This document shows positions 25,184 to 32,910 of a stretch of DNA of 64,000 nucleotides, in pieces. Each line of letters starts with the position of its first letter. Positions within the stretch are counted from its first letter, which is position 1. Both the position numbers and the translations under genes were made by a program. The stretch is taken from positions 12,863-76,862 of the forward strand of contig DGDN01000043.1 in NCBI GenBank assembly GCA_002385465.1, read 5' to 3'. This stretch comes from Candidatus Fermentithermobacillaceae bacterium UBA3951 (GTDB taxonomy: Bacteria; Bacillota; Sulfobacillia; Fermentithermobacillales; Fermentithermobacillaceae). The notes under the pieces were generated by a model. It was not told the DNA's origin and ran no database searches. It saw only the letters and a program-made list of their open reading frames with translations.

Positions 25184-26428
25184 TCATGCGTCACGGATGG
25201 TCGGGGTCGAAAGGGCGGCCAGGGAGACCGTCCCTAAACCTCCGGCAAGCATGAGCAGCACCGCTGTGCTCCCTAGCGAGTCAAGCCATATTCCTACCAA
25301 TGGCGTCGAGACCGGGGAAAGAAAGGTCGACACGGTGAACCTGAGCGCAAATACCCTGCCGCGGACATCCTGTGGCGTGATCTCCTGGTAGATGGTGCTC
25401 ATGGGCACCTGTATGAACGGGGTGCTCGCGCCAAACAAGGCAAAGGCGAGGAACACCTGCCAGACATGCCGTGAAATGCCTATTACCCCAAATGAAACGG
25501 CCATGGCTGCAATCCCGGAGGCCATTGTACGCCCGAGGCGCGGCCACCTCCCGCGCGTAGCCATGAAGTACGAGGCGACGGAAGAGGCTACGGCAGCGAT
25601 GCTGAAGAGAAGTCCGAGCACATCCGAGTCTCTTCCAAGGACGTTGAGTACGTGGTACTGAAAGGCGAGCCCTGAGGGCATCGTGCAGAGGTTTACCATT
25701 ACCGCCATGATGAGAAGGTGCATGGCCAGCGGAACTGCCTTGTAGAACTTGAAACCTTCCATGGCTTCGGCGAGCCCAGGGCGCCCTGCAACACGCCCGG
25801 CCCTGTCTTCGTGTAAGGGCTGCATGAGAGCCACGCATGACGCAGCCAGGGAGAAAGCCAGGGCCCCCGCTGCGAGTGTCCAAGTTCCCCCAAGCCTCGA
25901 CAAAGCGAAGCCCCCTATTGCAGGGCCCAGGATCATAGCCGTGTTCTTTCCTAATGTGTGCACGGCATTGGCCGGCTGGATGGACTCCTTGGAGACCACC
26001 GTGGGGATAAGTGCATTGGTAGCGGGGTCGTAAAATGCCCGGACAATGCCGCTCAAGGTCATCCAGCCGTATACGTGGATGAGACCAAAGCGACCGCCGT
26101 ACAGCGCGCACGCGGCTATGAGGCCGGCTACAGCCCTCGATATATCAGACACCACAAGGACCGTTTTCCTTTGGACTCTATCAAGGACAACTCCTGCGCC
26201 AGGCCCCAGGATAAGGGCGGGGATCATCTGGAGGAGAAGCCCTAGAGAAGCCTTTGTCGCCGAACCCGTCCTTTGGAGGACGAGGATGGACAGGGCCATA
26301 GCCGTTATGTTGTCGGTCAAGGCGGAAAGCGTCTGCCCGCCCCAGAGTTTGGAGTACTCACGTCCCAGTGTGAAGGGGCGTAAGAGGGTGGCTCCAAGAC
26401 TCATAATGCCGGTTGCCCGTTGGGACAC
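25184..26428 (-). CDS. MFS transporter (MDR/enterobactin-exporter-like)
   Basis: This 414-residue protein has about twelve hydrophobic segments and the MFS pattern of drug/siderophore exporters: LWGGQTLSALTDNITAMALS near the start, GPGAGVVLDRVQRKTVLVVS (motif A, about 75-94), AIGGFALSRLGG, and a second-half AlaGly-rich repeat with QEITPQDVRGRVFALRF. The substrate cannot be told. The start is GTG 26428 with a GGGGGATCTGA ribosome site. It stands alone, convergent with the MATE exporter and 224 bp before the trpS end. Related in plan to three more MFS genes in the window, but not obviously a recent duplicate. Confidence 0.88.
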   Translation of the reverse strand: MSQRATGIMSLGATLLRPFTLGREYSKLWGGQTLSALTDNITAMALSILVLQRTGSATKASLGLLLQMIPALILGPGAGVVLDRVQRKTVLVVSDISRAVAGLIAACALYGGRFGLIHVYGWMTLSGIVRAFYDPATNALIPTVVSKESIQPANAVHTLGKNTAMILGPAIGGFALSRLGGTWTLAAGALAFSLAASCVALMQPLHEDRAGRVAGRPGLAEAMEGFKFYKAVPLAMHLLIMAVMVNLCTMPSGLAFQYHVLNVLGRDSDVLGLLFSIAAVASSVASYFMATRGRWPRLGRTMASGIAAMAVSFGVIGISRHVWQVFLAFALFGASTPFIQVPMSTIYQEITPQDVRGRVFALRFTVSTFLSPVSTPLVGIWLDSLGSTAVLLMLAGGLGTVSLAALSTPTIRDA

Positions 26429-26554
26429 TCAGATCCCCCCAATAGGTCAGAAAAAGAAGAGGGTGGCAAGGGTAAATAATGCTATTCAACCCACTTCTCG
26501 TAAATCCTCTATTCCGAGCGTAGAGTACAAATGGTGCGTGCGGCCGAAAGGCTG

Positions 26555-26600
26555 CCGGAAAAACCGCAGCGTGGCCATCCTGTGATGGATTGGCCACGCC
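26555..26600 (-). terminator. Intrinsic terminator of trpS
   Basis: On the minus strand, GCGTGGCCAATCC and GGATGGCCACGC pair almost perfectly around a short loop (26569-26599). They are followed by TGCGGTTTTTCC. The element starts about 50 nt after the trpS stop. Confidence 0.8.
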
Positions 26601-26652
26601 TTGAGAAAGAGGTCGCGAGGGGACTTCAGCCACTTGTGATTCTTACGGAAGG

Positions 26653-27663
26653 CTAGATCCTCACTCCCTCGGGGTCGATGAAAAGCGAGAGGCCCATGGC
26701 TTCTTTGACGCGCCTGAGGACCGTGGAGGACACTTCATGAGCCCTCCTGGCTCCTTCCCGAAGCACCTCTACATAAGACCCGTCGGCTACTATGGCATCG
26801 TGCCTCGCCTGTACGGGAGTCAGGGCCTCTACCACGACCTCGGCCAAATCCTTCTTGAATTCTGCGTAACCTTTTCCTTCGTAAGCCGCAACTACCTCGT
26901 CGATCGACCTACCCGAGCAATGGGAGAAGATCGTAATGAGGTTGGCCAGCGCGGGTTTCTCTTCCGGGTCATAAGCTACCTCCCGACCCGAATCGGTGAC
27001 TGCCCTCCTGATCTTCTTAGCAATATCATCCTTGGAGTCTGCGAGCGAGATGTACCCTGAAGGGTTGGGATCCGACTTGGACATCTTCTTGTGCGGATCT
27101 TGTAGAGACATGATCCGCGCTCCGGTTTCCGCGATAAGCGGTTCCGGCACCTTGAGTACGCTTCCGAATCGGGAGTTGAACCGCTCGGCCAAGTCCCGAC
27201 AAAGCTCTACATGCTGTTTCTGATCTTCGCCGACAGGCACGGCATCTGCGTCGTATAACAGGATGTCGGCGGCCATGAGCGCAGGATAGGTGAACAACCC
27301 TCCCGATACGGACTCTTTTCCTTGAGACTTATCTTTGAACTGGGTCATTCTAGACAGCTCTCCAAACGTCGCCGTGCATTCCATGATCCACCCGAGCTGG
27401 GTATGAGCCGGGACGTCGGACTGGACGAAAAGCGTCATCTTCTCAGGATCCAATCCGGCTCCCAACATGAAGGCGGCAGTGCGAGCGATCTGTGACCTGA
27501 GGCTTTCCGGCGGTTGGGGGACGGTAATGGCGTGATAGTCAACTACACAGTAGAAAGCCTCGAACTCGTCTTGGATCTCCACAAACCGTTTGATCGCCCC
27601 TAGGTAATTGCCGAGCGTCAGTATGCCGCTGGGCTGAACGCCGGAAAAAACTCTTTTTCTCAT
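26653..27663 (-). CDS. trpS: Tryptophan--tRNA ligase
   Basis: TrpRS charges tRNA-Trp. The class I signatures are present in 336 residues: GVQPSGILTLGNYLGAIKRF (HIGH-equivalent, about 8-27) and HKKMSKSDPN (KMSKS, about 192-201), with the GEDQKQHVELCRDLAERFN segment in between. Length is normal. The ATG start shares its A with the stop of an 11-codon leader ORF (TAATG), and a close AGGGGTG can serve as its own ribosome site. Regulated by the T-box upstream and ended by a strong intrinsic terminator. Confidence 0.97.
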   Translation of the reverse strand: MRKRVFSGVQPSGILTLGNYLGAIKRFVEIQDEFEAFYCVVDYHAITVPQPPESLRSQIARTAAFMLGAGLDPEKMTLFVQSDVPAHTQLGWIMECTATFGELSRMTQFKDKSQGKESVSGGLFTYPALMAADILLYDADAVPVGEDQKQHVELCRDLAERFNSRFGSVLKVPEPLIAETGARIMSLQDPHKKMSKSDPNPSGYISLADSKDDIAKKIRRAVTDSGREVAYDPEEKPALANLITIFSHCSGRSIDEVVAAYEGKGYAEFKKDLAEVVVEALTPVQARHDAIVADGSYVEVLREGARRAHEVSSTVLRRVKEAMGLSLFIDPEGVRI

Positions 27664-27698
27664 TAGCGCACCCCTGGAGGGACTCTTAAGATCCCCAC
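27663..27698 (-). CDS. Candidate 11-codon leader ORF coupled to trpS
   Basis: A GTG at 27698 is preceded by AAGGAGGTGG (27706-27715), one of the best Shine-Dalgarno matches in the window. It opens an 11-codon frame (GILRVPPGVR after the start) whose TAA overlaps the trpS ATG. It starts after the T-box terminator, so it is only transcribed when the T-box reads through. It has no Trp codon. It may recruit ribosomes for trpS, or the strong site may simply be misplaced; no peptide function is claimed. Confidence 0.4.
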   Translation of the reverse strand: MGILRVPPGVR

Positions 27699-27721
27699 CG
27701 GGGCTCCACCTCCTTCCAAAC

Positions 27722-27960
27722 TAAAAAACCCGTCCTCTAAGGGACGGACTTCTACCGCGGTGCCACCCAAATTCGCCAAAGCGGCGCACTTTGTTTCCGG
27801 AGCGCTGTCACGCCCGACGTCCGTGGTAACGGGGACGAGCCGGCTCTCGCAAGCTCCCGAGTCCATTCGCGCGCCATCCGGTACCGGGCTTCCACCGACC
27901 CCGGCTCGCTTTGCCTTCCGAACGCGTTACTATTCTCGTTCATAGCCGCAATTATCGGGT
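27722..27960 (-). promoter_or_regulatory. T-box leader (tRNA-Trp sensing) of trpS
   Basis: The conserved T-box sequence GGGTGGCACCGCGGTAGAAG lies at about 27749-27768 and is followed by an intrinsic terminator, CCGTCC-loop-GGACGG plus six U (27723-27747). The 5' part has stem I features: GAATAGTAACG, GGTCGGTGGAAGCC, and GCGAATGGACTCGGGAG. The codon TGG after GAA (27863-27865) is the expected specifier for tryptophan. Uncharged tRNA-Trp should stabilise the antiterminator and allow trpS transcription. Confidence 0.94.
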
Positions 27961-27967
27961 TTTCAAG

Positions 27968-27997
27968 ATTATCACACGGAACCTAGCCTTAAGGCAA
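27968..27997 (-). promoter_or_regulatory. Probable SigA promoter of the trpS T-box transcript
   Basis: TTGCCT (27992-27997) and GATAAT (27968-27973) are 18 bp apart on the minus strand. The predicted start near 27960 is just before T-box stem I. Confidence 0.55.
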
Positions 27998-28065
27998 ATG
28001 GAATCCGGTCCGGGTATTCTCGAAACGCACGAATGTCTTTATGCATATGGGCGCACGCTTGAGAT

Positions 28066-28239
28066 ATGCACGTGATCATAGGGACTATTTCTGTGCTCAT
28101 AGGGATATACACGCTCTCCTGGGCCTGGGCTCTGGCGAAAAGAAGGATGTGGGCCGGGGTTTTTTGGAGCATCGTCCTTGCTTTCTCAGCCACCGGGCTT
28201 ACGCTCTTTTACCTGTTTCGACACGCATTCTACCCTTAG
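28066..28239 (+). CDS. Small two-helix membrane protein, unrecognised
   Basis: A 57-residue frame begins MHVIIGTISVLIGIYTLSWA and ends LFYLFRHAFYP. It has two clear hydrophobic helices (about 3-22 and 30-50) separated by a short basic loop AKRRMWAG, a pattern of a real small membrane protein rather than a chance frame. The ribosome site before ATG 28066 is weak (GAGAT); GTG 28072 is an alternative. It stands alone on the plus strand between the divergent trpS leader and the convergent regulator gene. No family is recognised. Confidence 0.6.
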   Translation: MHVIIGTISVLIGIYTLSWAWALAKRRMWAGVFWSIVLAFSATGLTLFYLFRHAFYP

Positions 28240-28260
28240 GAGCGAAACGCTCATTTTCGG

Positions 28261-28290
28261 AAAAAAGGTCCCGGGCACCTGCCCGGGCGC
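28261..28290 (-). terminator. Intrinsic terminator after the LuxR-type regulator
   Basis: On the minus strand, CCCGGGCA/TGCCCGGG form a GC-rich hairpin followed by ACCTTTTTTCC, about 60 nt past the regulator stop. The hairpin also lies about 30 nt after the small plus-strand gene, but the plus side has only a diffuse U-rich run. Confidence 0.75.
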
Positions 28291-28345
28291 TCTCGCTGCT
28301 CTTTTCGCATCTCGGGGGGGAGATATGCGATAAAGAAACAACTTC

Positions 28346-29032
28346 TCATTGGTGTTCATCGAGCTCGTAGAACACCTCAAGAGGGGCGTAAGGCCCATAT
28401 TTATGGGACGAAAGACTCTTGACCGCGTAGAGCGCCGCTTTGGTCCTATCTGAAACCCCTATTTTCCGGAAAATGCTGTACAGGTGGTTCTTTACCGTCT
28501 TCTCGCTGATGTACAGGGTCTCGGCGATGGCCCTGTTGGAAAGCCCGCGCGCGACCAACGACAAGACTTCCAGCTCCCGGTCGCTCAGTTCATCCGGGGG
28601 CAAGAAGCCACCTTGGCCGTCTCCCACATGCTGTGAGGCGGCCCTTTTCAAGATCGGGGCCGCAACGTACAGGTCTCCCCTGGAAGCTGCCTCGAGTGAA
28701 GCCAGAATCTGATCGGGGCCTGCGCTTTCGTCCAGTATTGCGCTTATACCCATGCTGTGGCCAAAGGAGAAATCGCTGATTCCTAGGTTTTCAAGGATCA
28801 AGACAATCCTCGCACTGGGAAAGCGTTTTCTGAGAGATGCCAGCGAGTCTCGCAGCCTGGCCTTGTTGGGCCCTGACTGGAGGATAATCACTTCAAACTT
28901 GTCTCGAGCATGCTTCTTCTCGCCCGGCCCGAGGGCCGCATATGACGCGTTCACGTATCTTTGCCTTGAGAGAATATGCTGAATACTTCTCTGCCAAGAA
29001 GGCTTTTCATAGGTAACCAGTATATTGAGCAT
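28346..29032 (-). CDS. LuxR/NarL-type transcriptional regulator with degenerate receiver
   Basis: The C-terminal HTH is unambiguous: LSDRELEVLSLVARGLSNRA, then IAETLYISEKTVKNHLYSIF (about 139-178). The N-terminal 120 residues have a receiver-like alternation of strands and helices, but the phosphoacceptor position reads VIILQSGPN (about 48-56) instead of an Asp, and the usual Lys strand reads SAILDES. It is therefore probably not phosphorylated in the usual way. ATG 29032 is chosen for its GGGAGG site; a start 10 codons upstream also exists. No kinase gene is nearby. It is monocistronic, with its own terminator. Confidence 0.88.
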   Translation of the reverse strand: MLNILVTYEKPSWQRSIQHILSRQRYVNASYAALGPGEKKHARDKFEVIILQSGPNKARLRDSLASLRKRFPSARIVLILENLGISDFSFGHSMGISAILDESAGPDQILASLEAASRGDLYVAAPILKRAASQHVGDGQGGFLPPDELSDRELEVLSLVARGLSNRAIAETLYISEKTVKNHLYSIFRKIGVSDRTKAALYAVKSLSSHKYGPYAPLEVFYELDEHQ

Positions 29033-29122
29033 AGCCCCGCCTCCCTGCGAGGATAAATCCACACGGTTATAATCGGAAAAGTGGAGCGTGAAATAAGTCC
29101 TACGTCTCTTGCAGGAGGGGGG

Positions 29123-29698
29123 TTATTGTGGGATAGGGGCGCCGTCTGTGTCTTCTTCGTGCTCAATTCTGAATCTGTCCATCTGCCTTAGGACTCGCCT
29201 TTCCAGGATCCGCACTATCCTGGTGCCGAAGAACTCCCGATGTCCTATTCTCTCAACGAGGACCGTATAGCAACCCATCAGATTGCCTCCTAAGACGTCG
29301 GTGAAAACCTGGTCTCCGATAACGCAAGCTTCGGCGGGAGAAGCGTTCACCTTCTCCAGGGCGCGCCGGAAGAACCGCTGGATTGGCTTTCTGGCCCCAA
29401 CAACCAGCTGGGTTTCAAGCTGCTCCGACATTTTCTGTATCGTCGGTGAAGGTCTTGCGTTGGTCAGTATGACCGTCCTGAAACCCTCGTCGTGGAGTGT
29501 CCGAAACCACTCGGCAAGCTCTCCGGCCACGCGGTAATCGCGCCAGGGGACAAGCGTGTTGTCAAGGTCTGTGAGGATGGCGCTTATATTCCTCTCCCTA
29601 AGCCACGGTATAGGGAGATCGTATATGGATTTGAGCCGTAAGTTTGGGGTCAAGAGGCGCATGGGCCCTCTGCCCTTGAGTTCCAGATACTGAGCCAA
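29123..29698 (-). CDS. yqeG: YqeG family HAD-IIIA phosphatase
   Basis: YqeG proteins are HAD-superfamily phosphatases conserved in Bacillota; the physiological substrate is unclear. HAD motif I is ILTDLDNTLVPWRD (about 41-54), motif II TVILTNARPSP (Asn instead of Ser/Thr is typical), and motif III/IV ARKPIQRF followed by ACVIGDQVFTDVLGGNLMG. The protein has 191 residues. TTG 29698 has a GGGGGTG site; the ATG 12 codons inside has only 3 nt after AGAGGG. The usual partner yqeH is not next to it. It follows sigK by 57 bp. Confidence 0.9.
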   Translation of the reverse strand: MAQYLELKGRGPMRLLTPNLRLKSIYDLPIPWLRERNISAILTDLDNTLVPWRDYRVAGELAEWFRTLHDEGFRTVILTNARPSPTIQKMSEQLETQLVVGARKPIQRFFRRALEKVNASPAEACVIGDQVFTDVLGGNLMGCYTVLVERIGHREFFGTRIVRILERRVLRQMDRFRIEHEEDTDGAPIPQ

Positions 29699-29755
29699 CG
29701 AGACACCCCCACCTATCTTACCAGAATGGTGGAGGGTCCATGAAAGGTTGCGGCT

Positions 29756-30457
29756 TTACTGGACGAACATCTGACAGGACTTGGCCAGCTTCGATAACGC
29801 CCTTTTCTCGATGCGACTTACGTATGACCGTGAAATGCCCAGCAGCCTCGCAATTTCCCGCTGGGTCTTCTGAGGTTTGCCCGAAAGCCCGTATCTCAGC
29901 TCAAGGACTTCCCTCTCCTTCTCGTCGAGGATTTGAAGCTTTGAGAGAACGTTCTCCGCCTGGACCTTGGCCGTGACGACTTCGGCGACGTCACCGTCTT
30001 CGTCTCTCACGAGATCGATGTAGGTGACTTCTCCCTCATCATCTTCGGAGGACAAAGGGTCGAAAAGGTGGAGCTCCGTCTTATCGTTCTTTGTTGCCCT
30101 GAGGTACATGAGGATCTCGTTCTCAATGCACTTGGACGCGTATGTTGCCAGCCTGGTGCCCTTATCCGCCCGGTAGGTGTTTATGGCCTTGACGAGCCCT
30201 ATGCTCCCGATCGATATCATATCCTCAATGTCTTGAGGGTTCGGATCGAACTTCTTCACTATGTGTGCAACGAGACGCAGGTTGTGTTCCACAAGGGTAT
30301 TCCTGCTGTTAATATCGCCCCTTTTCACTCCGTTAAGGCAGTTTTGTTCCTCTTCTTCAGATAGAGGATGCGGGAAGTTGTTTCCACCTATGAAACCCAG
30401 AGAGGCCTCAAGGACCTTGATAATAAGCTGAGCAATGCCGTGAAGGGCGTTTACCAC
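29756..30457 (-). CDS. sigK: RNA polymerase sporulation sigma factor SigK
   Basis: SigK directs late mother-cell transcription during sporulation. The 233 residues have a short hydrophobic pro-sequence-like start (NALHGIAQLIIKVLEASLGF), region 2 with LVEHNLRLVAHIVKKFDPNP, DIEDMISIGSIGLVKAINTY and a TYASKCIENEILMYLRATKN core, and region 4 ending GISRSYVSRIEKRALSKL. The gene is continuous, so there is no skin-type excision element. Start is GTG 30457 with GGAGGG. It is the third gene of a likely operon after a Myb-like protein and a class B PBP. Confidence 0.95.
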   Translation of the reverse strand: MVNALHGIAQLIIKVLEASLGFIGGNNFPHPLSEEEEQNCLNGVKRGDINSRNTLVEHNLRLVAHIVKKFDPNPQDIEDMISIGSIGLVKAINTYRADKGTRLATYASKCIENEILMYLRATKNDKTELHLFDPLSSEDDEGEVTYIDLVRDEDGDVAEVVTAKVQAENVLSKLQILDEKEREVLELRYGLSGKPQKTQREIARLLGISRSYVSRIEKRALSKLAKSCQMFVQ

Positions 30458-30502
30458 GCTGCCTACCCTCCGTACATTGGGTTTGAGGACCCTACATCAT
30501 AT

Positions 30503-32125
30503 TCAGGGTAAAGGCCTCGTGTGCGTGTCCGGCCTGAGAAGCCTTTCTGCTATGTCGTGAAAGATGGGAGCAGCCACAGTGGGACCGTCTCCGCCTTCTT
30601 CGACGAAGACGACGATAACGTACTTGGGCGCGATAAGTGGCGTCCACCCGGCGAACCAGGCATGAGGTTTCCCGTCTCTGTGCCCTGTTTCTGCGGTGCC
30701 GGTCTTACCTGCCGAGCCGAATCCGTCTATGTAGGCGGCCTGACCCGTTCCGCTTCGGGTGGCAAGGAGAAGCGCCGATTGGAGTGTCCCGGCCGTTTCT
30801 TCGCCGAAAAGCCTCTTTAGGGTCTTATCGGAGCCGGGGATGAGTTCGGGGCTTTTCCACATGCCGCCATCCACGATCGAACGGTAAAATGCCGCTACCT
30901 GGAGGGGCGTGACCAACAGGTAACCCTGGCCGATCGCCAGGTTGGCCAAGTCGCCGAGGTACATACTATGGGCATTGGGCAGCACTCCGGGCGATTCTTC
31001 CGGCAGCTCCAAACCTGTCTTTTCCCCAAACCCAGAGAGCCGGGCGAACTCCACGAGCTCCCGGGCAGGGATCCTTTGTACGCACTGGATCAGGGCTGAA
31101 TTGCAGGAGTATGCCAGGGCTTCTTTGACCGTGACCGTCCCGTGGCCGCTTTCGCGGGAACCGCATGCTACTACCCTGTCGCCGACCTCGATGCTGCCTT
31201 CGCAAAGAAATGAGTCGGTCTCTCTCACGTACCCCTTATCCAGCAAAAGAGCCATGACAACCGTTTTCCACACCGACCCCGGGGGGAAAGCAGAGATCGC
31301 GCGGTTCACAAACGGGGAGTCGTGGTCGTCCATACACCTCTCGGGGTGATTTTGATCGTAGTTTGGCCTGGACGCCATGGCCAGGACCTCACCTGTCGCC
31401 GCATCCAGTACGAGCGCAGCTCCCTTCCTTACGCCCCTTTCGTCCAGGACGTCTTCTACGGCCAGCTGAACGGAGACATCGAGAGTAGTCCGTAGATCCG
31501 ACGGTTTATCCTGGGGCGGCACAACCCGGATGCCGAGCCCGGGGATCCCGGTGCCTTCACCTGTTAGAACGACTCCGGCTGACGAGGGATACCTCCCCGA
31601 TAGGGAATCCTGGAACCACTTCTCGAGCCCGCCTTCACCGACGTTGTCTCTGGGGTTTACGTAGGCATTGGTCCTAACGTGCCCAACTACGTGGCGGGCG
31701 AGCGACGAGGGCCCGTACCGTATTTCTTCCGGGACTACGGCCCAACCCTCCCCCCTCTCTCTCCCCAATACCTCGTCCACCTGTTCGGGTGACGCTTCCC
31801 TCACAACCTTTTCGGCCACCGGATCCTTCGAGCCGGCGCCTGCCGAGAGGCGGGCGATGGCGTTTCCCCATACGGGATAGTGGAGGGGGATCCCGTGCCT
31901 GTCCACGATGTTTCCCCGGGACAGCCCCACCGGGATCCCCATGTACCTTTGGTAGAAGGCGGGTTCCACGAACCTATCCGACTGGAGCGGTCCTATGAGC
32001 TGATACCGTACAAGGAGACCGAGGAGGCAGAAGAATATAAGCGAGACGGACGCTTTAACAAGCTCTATCCGTCTCTCGGACTCCTGGTTACCCGGCCTCG
32101 ACCTAGACGCCTGCAAGCGATTCAC
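30503..32125 (-). CDS. Class B penicillin-binding protein (transpeptidase)
   Basis: Class B PBPs cross-link peptidoglycan. This 540-residue protein has one N-terminal membrane helix (about 25-42), a non-catalytic domain (about 55-205) and a transpeptidase domain with Ser284 in PPGSVWKTV (SxxK), Ser340-Cys-Asn (SxN) and KTGT at 474-477. It lacks PASTA repeats. Shorter than SpoVD or FtsI (about 640-700), it most resembles PBP2/PbpA-like or spore-associated class B enzymes. Its position directly before sigK and overlap with the upstream gene suggest a sporulation role, which is inference. Confidence 0.88.
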   Translation of the reverse strand: MNRLQASRSRPGNQESERRIELVKASVSLIFFCLLGLLVRYQLIGPLQSDRFVEPAFYQRYMGIPVGLSRGNIVDRHGIPLHYPVWGNAIARLSAGAGSKDPVAEKVVREASPEQVDEVLGRERGEGWAVVPEEIRYGPSSLARHVVGHVRTNAYVNPRDNVGEGGLEKWFQDSLSGRYPSSAGVVLTGEGTGIPGLGIRVVPPQDKPSDLRTTLDVSVQLAVEDVLDERGVRKGAALVLDAATGEVLAMASRPNYDQNHPERCMDDHDSPFVNRAISAFPPGSVWKTVVMALLLDKGYVRETDSFLCEGSIEVGDRVVACGSRESGHGTVTVKEALAYSCNSALIQCVQRIPARELVEFARLSGFGEKTGLELPEESPGVLPNAHSMYLGDLANLAIGQGYLLVTPLQVAAFYRSIVDGGMWKSPELIPGSDKTLKRLFGEETAGTLQSALLLATRSGTGQAAYIDGFGSAGKTGTAETGHRDGKPHAWFAGWTPLIAPKYVIVVFVEEGGDGPTVAAPIFHDIAERLLRPDTHTRPLP

Positions 32126-32684
32126 GGGTATCTCTAAGCGCCTTAAGGTCTTCTTCCATGGCCGAAGAAAACTCCTTGAGCGACGACACCCTGTCGACCT
32201 GGCTTTGTTCCAGCCACCTTGCCAGATTTGCCGAATGCTCTTCGATTACTCTGGCGGCTTCTCTAATGCGCTTCCTGAGTCCCGCGATTTCCTCTCTAAG
32301 GCGCGTGCCCTCCTTTGATAGGACAGCCATCCTTGAGAGCCCCTTTATGAACGGGACTATGTCCTGCCCAGACTCCTCAGTGGAACGGACCAAATCTTGG
32401 AGGTAATCCAGGAAACCTTCTTCCCGTGATTGGGGTCCTTCCATTGCGGCAGGTTCTGTCTCTCCAGCTCTCGACTCACGCCCCTCAGTCCCCTGGTTCC
32501 TTACCTGATAGTACTTCCATCGAGCAGTGAGCCACGAAATGCGGTTCTTCTCGGCATATTCTTTGAGCGCCTGGGTGATGGACGCTCCTTGCAGTACGCG
32601 TCCCTCTACAAACTCTCTGAGGTCCGCTTCTTTACCTTCTTTCCATCGATATCTGGGTGACCTGGCGGTTGTTCCCAAAGACAT
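32103..32684 (-). CDS. Putative Myb/SANT-like DNA-binding protein (RsfA-like)
   Basis: The N-terminal 60 residues (SPRYRWKEGKEADLREFVEG, a helix, then a third helix with NRISWLTARWKYYQVRNQ) resemble the Myb-like domain of RsfA-type regulators: W-rich, three-helix, with an R-W-K-Y-Y recognition helix. Residues about 90-190 are a long charged coiled coil (LREEIAGLRKRIREAARVIE). RsfA is a prespore-specific regulator in B. subtilis; the resemblance is by pattern only. The stop overlaps the PBP start by 23 bp, making it the first gene of the PBP-sigK operon. It is divergent from the glycosyltransferase. Confidence 0.6.
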   Translation of the reverse strand: MSLGTTARSPRYRWKEGKEADLREFVEGRVLQGASITQALKEYAEKNRISWLTARWKYYQVRNQGTEGRESRAGETEPAAMEGPQSREEGFLDYLQDLVRSTEESGQDIVPFIKGLSRMAVLSKEGTRLREEIAGLRKRIREAARVIEEHSANLARWLEQSQVDRVSSLKEFSSAMEEDLKALRDTRESLAGV

Positions 32685-32806
32685 CCAGCTCCTTTCTTTT
32701 TCTGGCAGTATATGTTTCCTATTTTCGGGCGAGTTTTATTCAACCTACAGTCTGTCCGGTGCTTTTTCCGTACAGGTTCGTATGGACAGGTAAGGGCGCC
32801 GGCAGG

Positions 32807-32836
32807 TTGCGTAAACCGGCACAATCCGGGGATAAT
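32807..32836 (+). promoter_or_regulatory. Possible SigA-type promoter for the GT4 gene
   Basis: TTGCGT (32807-32812) and GATAAT (32831-32836) with an 18-bp spacer lie about 70 nt before the glycosyltransferase start, in the 226-bp divergent region. The rest of that region shows no other clear element. Confidence 0.4.
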
Positions 32837-32910
32837 CAGAACCGGATGGGCGTACCGGCTTAGCTGCATAAGACGTCCGGCCGCCCAAGATGCTGAGGTG
32901 GGCTGAAAAC

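Noticed and set aside
25281..26111. 276-codon minus-strand frame inside the MFS gene
   Set aside because: Out-of-frame shadow rich in Arg/His/Pro; the in-frame product is a clear transporter.
27663..27866. 67-codon frame upstream of trpS
   Set aside because: It runs through the T-box specifier, antiterminator and terminator. Only its last 11 codons, which have their own ribosome site, are kept as a candidate.
28041..28370. 109-codon plus-strand frame after the trpS leader
   Set aside because: His/Arg/Ser-rich with no domain. A different frame in the same place encodes the convincing two-helix membrane protein.
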